A stretch of 64,000 nucleotides of DNA from contig JAOPZS010000134.1 of the NCBI GenBank assembly GCA_025963965.1, positions 35,450-99,449 on the forward strand, given 5' to 3'. The notes under the pieces were generated by a model. The model was not told where the DNA came from, searched no databases, and saw only the letters and a program-made list of their open reading frames with translations. Below, piece after piece: positions 1 through 8,928 of the stretch. Numbering within the stretch: position 1 is the first letter of the stretch; each line of letters starts with the position of its first letter. The position numbers were made by a program, and so were the translations under genes. Source of the stretch: Solirubrobacterales bacterium (GTDB taxonomy: Bacteria > Actinomycetota > Thermoleophilia > Solirubrobacterales > Solirubrobacteraceae).

Positions 1-1
1 G

Positions 2-208
2 CTGCCCTGGATCGTGCGCGGCGCGCACGCCGCGCTGGACGTGATCGCAGCGGTCGTCTGGTCGGCGGCTGTGTGCTCGGCGGCGCCGGCGCTCGCCTCG
101 GGCCTGCACGGCGCGGTCGGCCACGCTTCCCCGCGGGGCGCCGTGCTCGGCGCGGTGCTCGGAGGGCTGCTGGCCGTCGGCGCCCGCGCCCTGCGCGGCC
201 CCGTCTAG
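2..208 (+). CDS. C-terminal end of a membrane protein (5' end outside window)
   Basis: The reading frame is open from the first bases of the window and ends at a TAG at 206-208, so only the last 68 residues are visible. They contain two hydrophobic, alanine-rich stretches (about residues 11-33 and 45-61 of the visible part), consistent with two membrane helices, and end in a short basic tail. No catalytic motif is visible and the family cannot be named. The next gene, an FHA protein, follows after 81 bp. That gap has no clear Shine-Dalgarno sequence and may carry the promoter of the FHA/phosphatase/kinase block. Confidence 0.55.
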   Translation: MPWIVRGAHAALDVIAAVVWSAAVCSAAPALASGLHGAVGHASPRGAVLGAVLGGLLAVGARALRGPV

Positions 209-289
209 GGCTCCCCGCCCCGCGAGTGTGCGTAGCATGGCCTGGCGGCCCGCCGCCAAGTCACCGCTGCGGCCCAAGTCACTCTGCCG

Positions 290-1087
290 ATGAACCTGCT
301 CAAGAGCGTCGAGAACACCATCGCGAGACTCGTCGAGGGCTCGTTCGGTCGCGCCTTCCGCTCGGAGGTGCGGCCGATGGAACTGGCCCGCAAGCTGGCG
401 CGCGAGATGGACGCTCACCGCACGGTCTCGGTCTCGCGCGTGTATGCCCCCAACGAATACGTCGTTTGGCTCTCACCCGAAGACCGTGATCGCTATGGGG
501 GCGTGGAAGGCGAGGTGATCGACGAGCTCTGTGCCTACCTGCTCGAGCACGCCCGCCGGGAGGATCTGATTCTGGCGGGAGCCGTGAACGTGTCGTTCGA
601 GACCGACGAGCGTCTGACGCTCGGCGAGTTCGGGATCCAGGCCCAATTGGTCCGCCCGGACGGTCAGAGTGCAGTCGACGGTGCTCCGGCGCCGCCTGCC
701 GCCGCGCACGAGCGGCTCCCCGACGAGGAAGAGCACGGCAAGACGATGATCTACAGCACCTCCGCTCGCGTTCGCGGTCCCGTCGAAGCCGCGCACGCGC
801 AGCGGGCGCCGCGCGCCCTGCTGTCCGTCGGCGGGCGCCGCCTGCTGCTCCCTCCCACCGGCGGCACCGTCGGGCGCAGCCGCGACTGCGATGTGGTGCT
901 CGATGACACGGGCATCTCCCGCCGCCACGCCCAGATCCGCCCTGGCGGCCCCGGATGGGAGATCGAGGACCTCGGCTCGACCAACGGCGTGCTCGTCAAC
1001 GGCCAGCCGATCCGTGGTCGCCATGCGCTGCATGCCGGCGACCACATCGAGTTCGGCTCGACCGATGCCCGGTTCGAGTTGGCGTGA
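290..1087 (+). CDS. fhaA: FhaA-like protein: DUF3662 domain plus FHA domain
   Basis: 265 residues. The N-terminal ~125 residues match the DUF3662 domain of mycobacterial FhaA (starts MNLLKSVENTIARLVEG). A low-complexity linker follows, then a C-terminal FHA domain (about 178-262) with the phosphothreonine-binding elements GRSRDCDVVL, SRRHAQI and DLGSTNGVLVNG. FHA domains bind phosphothreonine on Ser/Thr kinase substrates; mycobacterial FhaA binds phosphorylated MviN and regulates peptidoglycan precursor flux. This version is about half the mycobacterial length because the linker is short. Its stop overlaps the GTG of the next FHA gene, so the two are translationally coupled. It heads a conserved actinobacterial cell-wall signalling cluster. 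Confidence 0.9.
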   Translation: MNLLKSVENTIARLVEGSFGRAFRSEVRPMELARKLAREMDAHRTVSVSRVYAPNEYVVWLSPEDRDRYGGVEGEVIDELCAYLLEHARREDLILAGAVNVSFETDERLTLGEFGIQAQLVRPDGQSAVDGAPAPPAAAHERLPDEEEHGKTMIYSTSARVRGPVEAAHAQRAPRALLSVGGRRLLLPPTGGTVGRSRDCDVVLDDTGISRRHAQIRPGGPGWEIEDLGSTNGVLVNGQPIRGRHALHAGDHIEFGSTDARFELA

Positions 1088-1590
1088 ACGGTCTCGACCC
1101 GGCATCCGTCGCGCTCAAGTTCGGCTTTCTCGCCGTCCTCTACCTGTTCCTGCTGTGGGTCGCCCGCAGCGCCCGCCGCGACCTCAGCGGTGTGTCCGAG
1201 CCGCAGCGCGAGGCCTTCGCCTCACACACGCCGCCTCCGGATGCGACCGGCATGTACTCCGCCTCGACGCTCGGCACGGTCGACTACGCCGGGAGTTCTC
1301 CGCGCCTGGTCGTCGAGCGCGCGCCAGGTCACGAGTCGGGGATGATCTACGACCTCGACGGGGACCTCGTGCTCGGGCGAGGCGATCACGCGGAGATCCG
1401 CCTCGAGGATCCATTCGCCTCGGCTCGCCACGCACGCATCTACGAGCAGGGGAACAGCGTGATCGTCGAAGACCTCGGCTCGACCAACGGCACCTACCTC
1501 AACGAGGAGCTCCTGCAGACAGCGCGGCCGCTGCACCCCGGCGACCGCGTGCGGATCGGCGACAGCGAATTCGCCTTCGAGGTCGACTAG
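1084..1590 (+). CDS. fhaB: FhaB/FipA-like membrane-anchored FHA protein
   Basis: 168 residues from a GTG that overlaps the preceding stop (GTGA). One hydrophobic segment near residues 11-25 anchors the protein. A cytoplasmic FHA domain occupies about 70-165 with the motifs GRGDHAEIRL, SARHARI and DLGSTNGTYLN. In mycobacteria the equivalent FhaB (FipA) is phosphorylated by PknA/PknB and links kinase signalling to division. Here it sits between fhaA and the phosphatase, as in other actinobacteria. The region upstream of 1084 in this frame is only a shadow of fhaA, which is why the overlapping GTG was chosen. Confidence 0.88.
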   Translation: MNGLDPASVALKFGFLAVLYLFLLWVARSARRDLSGVSEPQREAFASHTPPPDATGMYSASTLGTVDYAGSSPRLVVERAPGHESGMIYDLDGDLVLGRGDHAEIRLEDPFASARHARIYEQGNSVIVEDLGSTNGTYLNEELLQTARPLHPGDRVRIGDSEFAFEVD

Positions 1591-1610
1591 AGCGTGCGGG
1601 CGACGATTTG

Positions 1611-2831
1611 ATGTTGAGGGTCGCCGAGCAGTACTACGGCAGCGACACGGGACGCCAGCGGCGGGCCAACGAGGACTCGTTGATGGTTCGCTCGCCGCTG
1701 TTCGTGGTCGCAGACGGCATGGGCGGGGCGCAGGCCGGCGAGGTCGCCTCGCAGCTCGCTGCCGAGACCTTCCAGGCCGGGCTGCCCGGGTCGGGCGAGC
1801 CGGAGGCGGCTCTCGAGGAGCTCGCGCAGGAGGCCAACGCGCGCATCCACGAGCTCTCCCACGCGAACGCCGAGCAGGCCGGGATGGGCACGACGCTGAC
1901 CGCCGTGTACGTCGGTGAGCGCGAGGTGGCGATCGCCCACGTCGGCGACAGCCGCGCTTACTGCCTGCGCGACGGGGAGCTGCTGCGGCTGACCGACGAC
2001 CACTCGCTGGTCGACGAGCTGATGCGCCAGGGACGCCTCACGCCGGAGGAAGCCGTCGAGCATCCCCAGCGCTCGGTGATCACGCGCGCGCTCGGCATCG
2101 AAGGCACGGTCGACGTCGACACCCGCTCGTTCCGCGGGCTCGCCGGCGACGTCTACCTGATCTGCAGCGACGGCCTGACGACGATGATCTCCGAGGAGCG
2201 GATCGCCGAGCTGCTGCGTTCGACTCCCCGCCTGCGCGAGGCCGGCGAGGCGCTGATCGCGGCCGCCAACGAGGCCGGCGGCCGCGACAACATCACCGTC
2301 GTGCTGCTGCGCCTCGAGGAGGTCGGCGGCGACGGTGCCGTGGCCGAGCAGGCGACACTGACCGGCCTGCCGGCGGTCCGCCCCGGGGGCGCCGCGGCGC
2401 AGCCGGCCGAAGCGCCGTCCGGGCCGTCGACCGAGGCCTACACCGCACCGGCGACGGCGGCGCCGCGCCGACCGCGCACGGGCCCCGTCCGAGCCCCTGC
2501 AGCGCGACGCCGACCCCGCCTCCAGGCCCGGCGCGTCGGACTGCTCGCGGGGGTGCTCGCCGTGCTCGCGCTGATCGGCGGGGGCGCGTTCCTCGCGCTG
2601 CAGTCGGTGTACTTCATCGGCACGAACGAACGCGGCCTCGTGACGCTCTACCAGGGCGTTCCCCTCGAGCTCCCGGGGAACATCGCGCTCTACAGCAGCC
2701 AGTACGTCTCGGGCGTCGGCGCCTCGACGCTCAGCGCTCAGCGCCGCAGCACGCTGCTCGACCACACGCTGCGCTCGGAAGCGAAGGCCGCTTCGCTGAT
2801 CCGCAGCCTCGAACTCGACCAACTCGAATGA
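1611..2831 (+). CDS. pstP: PstP-type PP2C Ser/Thr protein phosphatase
   Basis: 406 residues from ATG 1611. The PP2C catalytic domain (residues 1-~235) shows the metal-binding motifs RRANEDS, ADGMGG (Asp35), GMGTTLT, HVGDSRAY, CSDGLTTM and GGRDNITVVLL. A Pro/Ala-rich linker and one transmembrane helix (about 308-330) precede a C-terminal extracytoplasmic domain of ~75 residues. This is the PstP architecture: it dephosphorylates the PASTA kinase and its substrates. The PBP gene starts 10 bp downstream, and no SEDS (RodA/FtsW) gene lies between them, unlike the usual actinobacterial order. Confidence 0.92.
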   Translation: MLRVAEQYYGSDTGRQRRANEDSLMVRSPLFVVADGMGGAQAGEVASQLAAETFQAGLPGSGEPEAALEELAQEANARIHELSHANAEQAGMGTTLTAVYVGEREVAIAHVGDSRAYCLRDGELLRLTDDHSLVDELMRQGRLTPEEAVEHPQRSVITRALGIEGTVDVDTRSFRGLAGDVYLICSDGLTTMISEERIAELLRSTPRLREAGEALIAAANEAGGRDNITVVLLRLEEVGGDGAVAEQATLTGLPAVRPGGAAAQPAEAPSGPSTEAYTAPATAAPRRPRTGPVRAPAARRRPRLQARRVGLLAGVLAVLALIGGGAFLALQSVYFIGTNERGLVTLYQGVPLELPGNIALYSSQYVSGVGASTLSAQRRSTLLDHTLRSEAKAASLIRSLELDQLE

Positions 2832-2841
2832 GTGCCGCCCG

Positions 2842-4278
2842 GTGAACCGCCCGATCTTTCGCCTCTACGGCCTCGTGGTCGTGCTGTTCGCGCTGCTCGT
2901 CGGGTTCACCTCGCGCTGGACGATCTTCGAAGCGTCCTCGCTGCGCGAAAACAAGCTGAACCGCCGGGGGCTGCTCGAGCAGCAGCGCATCGCCCGCGGC
3001 CCGATCGTCGCCGCCGACGGCACGGTGCTGGCACGCAGCCATCGCGGCAGCGAAGGGATCTACGAACGGAGCTATCCGACCGGCAGCCTGTTCGCCAACA
3101 CCGTCGGCTACTACTTCACGAACCTCGGCAGCACCGGGATCGAGCGTTTCCGCAGCGCCTACCTGAACGGGCAGACCGACACCGGCGTGCAGGCGATCCT
3201 CGACCAGCTGCAGGGGCACAAACCGACGGGCGAGAAGGTCGTCACGACGCTCGATCCGAAGGCCCAGCGCGTGGCCGACGAAGCCCTCGCCGAACACAAG
3301 GGCGCCGTGGTCGCGATGGAACCTCGCAGCGGCGCCGTCACGGTGATGGCCTCCTCGCCCAGCTACGACCCGAACTCCCTGCGCTCGGCCAAGGCGTTCG
3401 AACAGCTCGCGCACGACACGCAGCGCGAGCCGCTCATCAACCGCGCCACCCAGTTCGGCTACGCGCCCGGGTCGACCTTCAAGGTCGTGACGGCGACCGC
3501 CGCGATCGACAGCGGCGCATTCACACCGCAGTCGACGGTCAACGGCCGCGACAACGTGCCGATCTCGGGCGTACCGCTGAAAAACGACAACAACGAGAGC
3601 TTCGGTGCGCTGTCGCTCGAACAGGGCCTCGCGAAATCGGTCAACACCGTCTACGCGCAGGTGGCAGAGCGTCTCGGCAAGGCCACGCTGGCGCGCTACA
3701 TGAGCCGCTTCGGCTTCGACCGCAAGCCGCAGCTCGACTACCCGGCAACGGAAATGTCGGCGAGCGGGGAGAGCGAAGGCGAAAAGATCGTCCCGCCGAC
3801 CAGCGAACGGGTCGACGTGGGGCGCATGGGGATCGGCCAGGACAAACTCGCCGTGACGCCGCTGCAGATGGCAGAGGTCGCCTCGGCGGTCGCCAACCAC
3901 GGCACCTTGATGGTCCCGCATCTGACCTCGCGAATCGTCAACGCCGAAGGGCAGACGACCGTGCGGATCGCGCCGCGCGTCCAGTCGAAGGTGATGAAGG
4001 GCTCCACGGCGGCCGCCGTGACGTCGATGATGGAAGCCGTCGTCAACGAAGGCACCGGTGTCTCGGCGCAGATCCCCGGCGTGCAGGTGGCCGGCAAGAC
4101 GGGCACCGCGGAGACGCAGATCGGCACGGCGATCAACAACGTCTGGTTCATCGCCTTCGCGCCTGCCCAGAACCCGCGCGTGGCGATCGCCGTGACCCTG
4201 AAGGGCGTGCCCGGGCAGGGCGCGTCGTTCGCCGCCCCCGTCGCACGACAGGTGATCGAACGGCTGCTCCATGATTGA
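2842..4278 (+). CDS. pbpA: Class B penicillin-binding protein (transpeptidase), PbpA-like
   Basis: 478 residues from GTG 2842. One N-terminal membrane helix (about 6-24) is followed by a dimerisation region and the transpeptidase domain. Active-site motifs are clear: SxxK at Ser211-Lys214 (STFK), SxN at 266-268 (SVN) and KTG at 419-421. The enzyme cross-links peptidoglycan stem peptides outside the membrane; in mycobacteria PbpA is a PknB substrate needed for septation. It overlaps the kinase gene by 8 bp. Glutamate codons are mostly GAA here, unlike the flanking cytoplasmic genes. Its usual SEDS glycosyltransferase partner is not encoded in the window. Confidence 0.93.
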   Translation: MNRPIFRLYGLVVVLFALLVGFTSRWTIFEASSLRENKLNRRGLLEQQRIARGPIVAADGTVLARSHRGSEGIYERSYPTGSLFANTVGYYFTNLGSTGIERFRSAYLNGQTDTGVQAILDQLQGHKPTGEKVVTTLDPKAQRVADEALAEHKGAVVAMEPRSGAVTVMASSPSYDPNSLRSAKAFEQLAHDTQREPLINRATQFGYAPGSTFKVVTATAAIDSGAFTPQSTVNGRDNVPISGVPLKNDNNESFGALSLEQGLAKSVNTVYAQVAERLGKATLARYMSRFGFDRKPQLDYPATEMSASGESEGEKIVPPTSERVDVGRMGIGQDKLAVTPLQMAEVASAVANHGTLMVPHLTSRIVNAEGQTTVRIAPRVQSKVMKGSTAAAVTSMMEAVVNEGTGVSAQIPGVQVAGKTGTAETQIGTAINNVWFIAFAPAQNPRVAIAVTLKGVPGQGASFAAPVARQVIERLLHD

Positions 4279-6202
4279 TCCCGACACGATCATCGACGGG
4301 CGCTACCGCGTCCTCTCGCGCCTTGGCTCCGGCGGCATGGCCGAGGTGTATCTCGCCCATGATCAGCTGCTCGGCCGCGAGGTCGCCGTCAAGGTCCTTC
4401 ACCACCACTTCGCCGAAGACCAGGAGTTCGTCGAGCGCTTCAAGCGCGAGGCCTCGAGCGCCGCGGCGCTGTCGCACCCGAACATAGTCGGCATCTTCGA
4501 CCGCGGCGAGTGGAACGGGACGTACTACATCGCGATGGAGTACGTCGCCGGACGCTCGCTCAAGGCGATCGTCCGTGAAGCCGGGCCGCTCGACCCGGCG
4601 GTGGCGATCGACACGGTGATCCAGATCCTCCGCGCCGCACGCTTCGCCCACCGCCGTGGCGTGATCCACCGCGACCTGAAGCCCCACAACGTGATCCTCG
4701 ACGACGAGGGGCGGGCGCGCGTCACCGACTTCGGGATCGCCCGCGCCGGCGCGTCGGACATGACGCTGACCGGATCGATCATGGGCACCGCGCAGTACCT
4801 CTCCCCGGAGCAGGCGCAGGGCTACGCCGTGAGCGCCGCGTCGGACATCTACTCCGTCGGCGTGATCCTCTACGAGCTGCTGACCGGGGCCGTCCCGTTC
4901 GAGGGGGAGTCGGCCGTCGCGATCGCCTTCAAGCAGGTCTCTGCGACCCCCCGCCCGCCGAGCGAGCTGAACCCTGGGCTCAGCCCGTCGCTCGACGCGG
5001 TCGTGCTGCGGGCGCTCGCCAAGGACCCGATCGAGCGCTACGCCGACGACGACGAGCTGATCAACGCGCTGGAGGCCGAGCGCGCGACGCTCCCCGCCCA
5101 TGGCGCCCCCGTCGACGGCCACCGCTACGGGGCCGGCCCGGCTTCCTACGAGCCGCCGACCGGCGTCATGCTCGCCGCGCCCGCGGCGTACCTCGAGGAC
5201 TATCCGCCGCCCGAGGAGGAGGAGCGCCGCCGCAACAAACGGTTCCTGTGGTGGGGCCTCGCCGCGCTGGCGATCGCAGGCGCTGCGGTCGCCGCCGTGC
5301 TGCTGCTCTCGCCGGCCGGGAAAGTGACGGTGCCCGACGTCGCCGGGCTCAGCGAACAGGCGGCCAGCTCGAGATTGCGTCATGCCGGGCTCGAACCGGT
5401 TCCCTCGCTGCAGCCGAGCTCGACCGTGCCGAGCGGTCTCGTCATCAGCCAGAGCCCGGCCGCGGGGGCGAGGGTCGAAAAGGGCCGCAAGGTCGGCATC
5501 GTCGTCTCCGGCGGTCCCGCCAGCGCGCCGGTCGTCGACGTCGAAGGCCTGAGCGCCGGGGAAGCCGTGGCGAAGCTCCGAAAAGCCGGTTTCAAGCCAA
5601 GGACGACGAAGGAAACCAGCTCGACGGTCGCGGCCGGGAAGGTGATCGCGACGAACCCCACGGCCGGCACCGAGAAGCAGCTCGGCAGCCCTGTCGTCGT
5701 GATCGTCTCGAGCGGACCCGCCCCCGTGAAGGTCCCCGACGTGATCGGGCAGTCCCAGTCCGCGGCCGAAGGCACGCTGAGGAACGCCGGCCTGACCGTC
5801 GGCACGGTGGCCAAGCGCACCTCCTCCGCGCAGGCCCCCGGCACGGTGCTGGCACAGTCGCCGGCGACGGGAACGTCGGTCAAGGCCGAAAGCAAGGTCA
5901 ACCTCACCGTCGCCCAGGCGCCGAAGGAAATCGCCGTGCCCGACGTCGTCGGCCAGAGCCAGACACTCGCACTGGTCGCGCTCGGCCAGGCCGGCTTCAA
6001 GCCGAAGACGGCCTCCGTCCAGACGAACCAGGCCGCTCAGGTGGGCGTCGTGCTGCGCCAGAGTCCCGCCGCGGGCTCGAAAGCGCCGAAGGGCTCCGTC
6101 GTGACGATCACGGTCGGCGTGCTCGGCCCCGAAACGACGCCGACCCCGCCGGCGACCACGACGACCACCACACCGGCGCCACCGGCGGCCGCAGGTGGCT
6201 GA
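4271..6202 (+). CDS. pknB: PASTA-domain receptor Ser/Thr kinase PknB
   Basis: 643 residues. A Hanks kinase domain (1-~275) carries Lys41, the catalytic loop HRDLKPHN (Asp135), DFG at 153-155 and SPEQ at ~178-181. A membrane helix spans about 326-346. Four tandem PASTA repeats follow from 351 (each beginning V.DV.G.S), then a Thr/Pro-rich tail. PASTA repeats bind muropeptides or lipid II and couple wall status to phosphorylation. The ATG overlaps the end of pbpA by 8 bp. Within this one gene the glutamate codons switch from nearly all GAG (kinase half) to nearly all GAA (PASTA half). Confidence 0.96.
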   Translation: MIDPDTIIDGRYRVLSRLGSGGMAEVYLAHDQLLGREVAVKVLHHHFAEDQEFVERFKREASSAAALSHPNIVGIFDRGEWNGTYYIAMEYVAGRSLKAIVREAGPLDPAVAIDTVIQILRAARFAHRRGVIHRDLKPHNVILDDEGRARVTDFGIARAGASDMTLTGSIMGTAQYLSPEQAQGYAVSAASDIYSVGVILYELLTGAVPFEGESAVAIAFKQVSATPRPPSELNPGLSPSLDAVVLRALAKDPIERYADDDELINALEAERATLPAHGAPVDGHRYGAGPASYEPPTGVMLAAPAAYLEDYPPPEEEERRRNKRFLWWGLAALAIAGAAVAAVLLLSPAGKVTVPDVAGLSEQAASSRLRHAGLEPVPSLQPSSTVPSGLVISQSPAAGARVEKGRKVGIVVSGGPASAPVVDVEGLSAGEAVAKLRKAGFKPRTTKETSSTVAAGKVIATNPTAGTEKQLGSPVVVIVSSGPAPVKVPDVIGQSQSAAEGTLRNAGLTVGTVAKRTSSAQAPGTVLAQSPATGTSVKAESKVNLTVAQAPKEIAVPDVVGQSQTLALVALGQAGFKPKTASVQTNQAAQVGVVLRQSPAAGSKAPKGSVVTITVGVLGPETTPTPPATTTTTTPAPPAAAGG

Positions 6203-7250
6203 CGTGGCCGCGACAGGCGCGGCCGGCTCGCCCGGCACGGCGGTCTCGACCCTGCGTGTCGCGGTGCTCGCCGGTGGACGCTCCTCCGAGCACGACGTCT
6301 CGCTGTCCTCCGCGGCGGCGGTGCGCGACGGCCTGCTCGCTGCCGGCCATGAAGTCACGGCGATCGAGATCGGTCGCGACGGCGTGTGGCGTCGTGACGG
6401 CTCCGTCGTGTCGGTGACGCCCGGTGAGGGGCTCGCCGGCGCCGACGTCGCGTTTGCCGCCCTGCACGGGCCCTACGGCGAGGACGGGTCGATCCAGGGG
6501 ATGCTCGAGACGCTCGGCGTGCCGTACGTCGGTGCGGGCGTGGCGGCTTCCGCCGTGTGCATGGACAAGGTGCTGTTCAAGGACCTGATGGCAACGCTCG
6601 GGCTGCCGCAGGTCGGGTATGCGGGCATCCGCGAGGAGCAGTTCGCGGAGGATCCCGCCGCCGCGATCGGCCGCGCCGCCGCCGTCGGGCTGCCGTCGTT
6701 CGTCAAGCCGGCTCACCTCGGCTCGTCGGTCGGCATCGTCAAGGTCGCCGACCGCGAGCATCTCGGCGCGGCTCTGCGCGTCGCGTTCTCCCACGACGCG
6801 CTGGCGATCGTCGAGGCTGCGGCCGGCGGCGTGGAGATCGAGTGCGGCGTGCTCGAGGCGCCGACAGGCGAGCGACCCCGGGCGCTCGCCTCCGAGCCGG
6901 GGGAGATCGTCTACCAGGGCGAGTTCTACGACTACGCCGCCAAGTACACCCCGGGCGCGATGGAGCTGCTGATCCCGCCGCGGATCTCCGCGTCCGCCCT
7001 CGCGCGGGTTCGCGCGCTGGCCCTGAGGACGTTCGAGGCCGTCGGCTGCGAGGGCCTGGCCCGCGTCGACTTCTTCGTCGACGGCGAGGAGGTGCTCGTC
7101 AACGAGCTCAACACGATGCCCGGCTTCACGCCGACGAGCGTCTACGCGAAGCTGCTCGACGCCTCCGGCGTTCCTTACCCGACGCTCGTCGATCGGCTCT
7201 GCCGGCTCGCGATCGAGCGCCACGCGCGCCAGGCCGGCCGGCGCAACTGA
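6195..7250 (+). CDS. ddl: D-alanine--D-alanine ligase
   Basis: 351 residues from GTG 6195, overlapping pknB by 8 bp. An ATP-grasp ligase of the Ddl family: N-terminal motif GRSSEHDVSLSSA, substrate loop LHGPYGEDGSIQG, ATP-binding segment FVKPAHLGSSVGI, metal-binding RVDFFV and the signature NELNTMPGFT near the C-terminus. It makes the D-Ala-D-Ala dipeptide for peptidoglycan precursors in the cytoplasm. The first ~18 residues are low complexity, so a GTG at 6204 is an alternative start. Placement as the last gene of the wall-signalling block is functionally coherent. Confidence 0.95.
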   Translation: MADVAATGAAGSPGTAVSTLRVAVLAGGRSSEHDVSLSSAAAVRDGLLAAGHEVTAIEIGRDGVWRRDGSVVSVTPGEGLAGADVAFAALHGPYGEDGSIQGMLETLGVPYVGAGVAASAVCMDKVLFKDLMATLGLPQVGYAGIREEQFAEDPAAAIGRAAAVGLPSFVKPAHLGSSVGIVKVADREHLGAALRVAFSHDALAIVEAAAGGVEIECGVLEAPTGERPRALASEPGEIVYQGEFYDYAAKYTPGAMELLIPPRISASALARVRALALRTFEAVGCEGLARVDFFVDGEEVLVNELNTMPGFTPTSVYAKLLDASGVPYPTLVDRLCRLAIERHARQAGRRN

Positions 7251-7264
7251 CCCGTCCGTGCGTG

Positions 7265-7282
7265 CGAGCGCCGGAGCGCTCG
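7265..7282. terminator. Hairpin between convergent ddl and kinase genes
   Basis: Perfect 7-bp inverted repeat (CGAGCGC / GCGCTCG) around a CGGA loop, in the 39-bp gap between two converging genes. No T-tract on either side. A bidirectional terminator is the likely role. Confidence 0.4.
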
Positions 7283-7289
7283 GGCGCCG

Positions 7290-8858
7290 TCACCTGAAAA
7301 GCGTGATGTCGGCGATCGTCGCCGACTGGCTGTGTGGGGGAAGCGTCGTCATCCACACCAGGTAGTAGCGGTGGCGCCCGCCGAGACGGGCCAGGCCGAT
7401 ACGTTCGCCGTCGCGGACATGGGAGCTGGCGCCGACCGGCCCTTTCCAGCCACGCGAGGCGAGCGACGCCGGGTCGCCGAACGGCAACGTGAGATCGACC
7501 TTGTCGGCGACGTAGACCTGCACGGCGAAGCCGGGCGTCGGCGTCTGGAGCTCGATGCCGCGTCCGACGACGCCGGGGGAGGCATCGAGGTACACGCCCA
7601 GGCCGGTGCCGCCCGCCTTGCGCAGGGTGCCTTCGTAGTAGCGCTCCGTGCTCCACGTCGTGCTCGGGTCGCTGTCGACGACATTGCTGATCAGGTCGCG
7701 GTTTTCGGGGCCGGTGCCGAACGGGTTGTAGCCGTGCGCGGAGGACTGCCCGAGCGGCACGGCGACGAGCCCGGCCTTCGAGCCGGCGCCGGGTGCCACG
7801 CCGGTGCCGCGGTGGGCGTTTTCGCTGGCGAGAAACCCGAAGATCACGACGATCGCCACGAGCAGGGCGAGCGAGGCGAGCCAGCGGGCCCGGTGGCGGG
7901 TCCGCCAGGGCAGCCGCCGCCGGGCACGGCCGCTCAGGCTGCGCAGCACCGTCGTCACCTCGCCGGTCGTCTGGCCGGTGCGGGAGGCCTCGATCGCCAG
8001 AACGTTTTCGAGGTCGGCGGTCATCGCCGCCGCGTCGGGGTAACGGTGGGCGAGGTCCTTGGCGACGGCGCGATCGACGACCGACGCGGTCGCTGCGGAA
8101 ATCTCCGGACGGCGCGCCTGCACGTCGGGCAGCTCCTCGCGGACGTGGCGCATCGCCACCGCAACCGGCGAGTCGCCGTGGAACGGGACGTCGCCGGTCA
8201 ACATCTCGTAGAGCACGATGCCGAGCGAGTACAGGTCCGACTGCGGCGTGACCGGCTGGCCGAGGGCCTGCTCCGGGGACACGTAGTCGGTCGTCCCGAG
8301 CACACGCCCGGCCATCGTCAGGCCCTCCTCGCTGAGCGAGCGGGCGATGCCGAAGTCGGTGATCTTCGCGCCCCCCTCGGGGTCGATCAGGATGTTGTGG
8401 GGCTTGACGTCGCGATGCACGATCTGGCACTCGTGAGCGGCGCCGAGGGCGCGGGCGATCTCGATTGCGTACGCGAGCGCCTGCGGGATCTCGAGCGGGC
8501 CGCCGCGCCGGATCACGCCCTTCAGCGTCTCGCCGTCGACGAATTCGAGGACGATGTACGGCGTCCCGGCGGCCCCGTCGTGGCCGTCCGCCACCCGCTC
8601 CTCCTCGGGCAGCGGCTCCTCGCCGGCGTCGATCACGGACACCACGTTCGGGTGGTTCAGCTGCGCGATCGAACGCGCCTCGCGGCGGAAGCGCTCGAGT
8701 TGGTCGGAGTCGCTTGCGATCTCCCGGTGCATCAGCTTGATCGCGACCGGCCGCTCGAGCACCGTGTCGAACGCCCTGTAGACGGTCGACATGCCGCCGC
8801 GGCCGATCACCGCGTCGAGCCTGTAGCGTCCGCCGATCAGGGTGCCAACAGCTGCCAT
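7290..8858 (-). CDS. Receptor Ser/Thr kinase with galactose-binding-like ectodomain
   Basis: 522 residues. Kinase domain 1-~290 with Lys41, HRDVKPHN (Asp150), DFG (168-170) and SPEQ. A membrane helix lies at about 326-344. The extracytoplasmic part (345-522) has no PASTA repeats; it reads like a discoidin/galactose-binding-like beta-sandwich (YNPFG, D.DPSTTWS, LGVYLD, FAVQVYV, RYYLVW, ending IADITLFR). A clearly similar ectodomain occurs in the zinc-ribbon protein at 25447-26475. It probably senses a cell-surface sugar or wall ligand and phosphorylates cytoplasmic targets; the ligand is unknown. It is convergent with ddl and likely transcribed alone. Confidence 0.92.
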   Translation of the reverse strand: MAAVGTLIGGRYRLDAVIGRGGMSTVYRAFDTVLERPVAIKLMHREIASDSDQLERFRREARSIAQLNHPNVVSVIDAGEEPLPEEERVADGHDGAAGTPYIVLEFVDGETLKGVIRRGGPLEIPQALAYAIEIARALGAAHECQIVHRDVKPHNILIDPEGGAKITDFGIARSLSEEGLTMAGRVLGTTDYVSPEQALGQPVTPQSDLYSLGIVLYEMLTGDVPFHGDSPVAVAMRHVREELPDVQARRPEISAATASVVDRAVAKDLAHRYPDAAAMTADLENVLAIEASRTGQTTGEVTTVLRSLSGRARRRLPWRTRHRARWLASLALLVAIVVIFGFLASENAHRGTGVAPGAGSKAGLVAVPLGQSSAHGYNPFGTGPENRDLISNVVDSDPSTTWSTERYYEGTLRKAGGTGLGVYLDASPGVVGRGIELQTPTPGFAVQVYVADKVDLTLPFGDPASLASRGWKGPVGASSHVRDGERIGLARLGGRHRYYLVWMTTLPPHSQSATIADITLFR

Positions 8859-8928
8859 CGCAGCCCTATTGTGGGGGTCGCAGCCGCAGGAGGCCTAGTG
8901 CTGCCGGGTGGCTCGGCAACGCCCCGGC

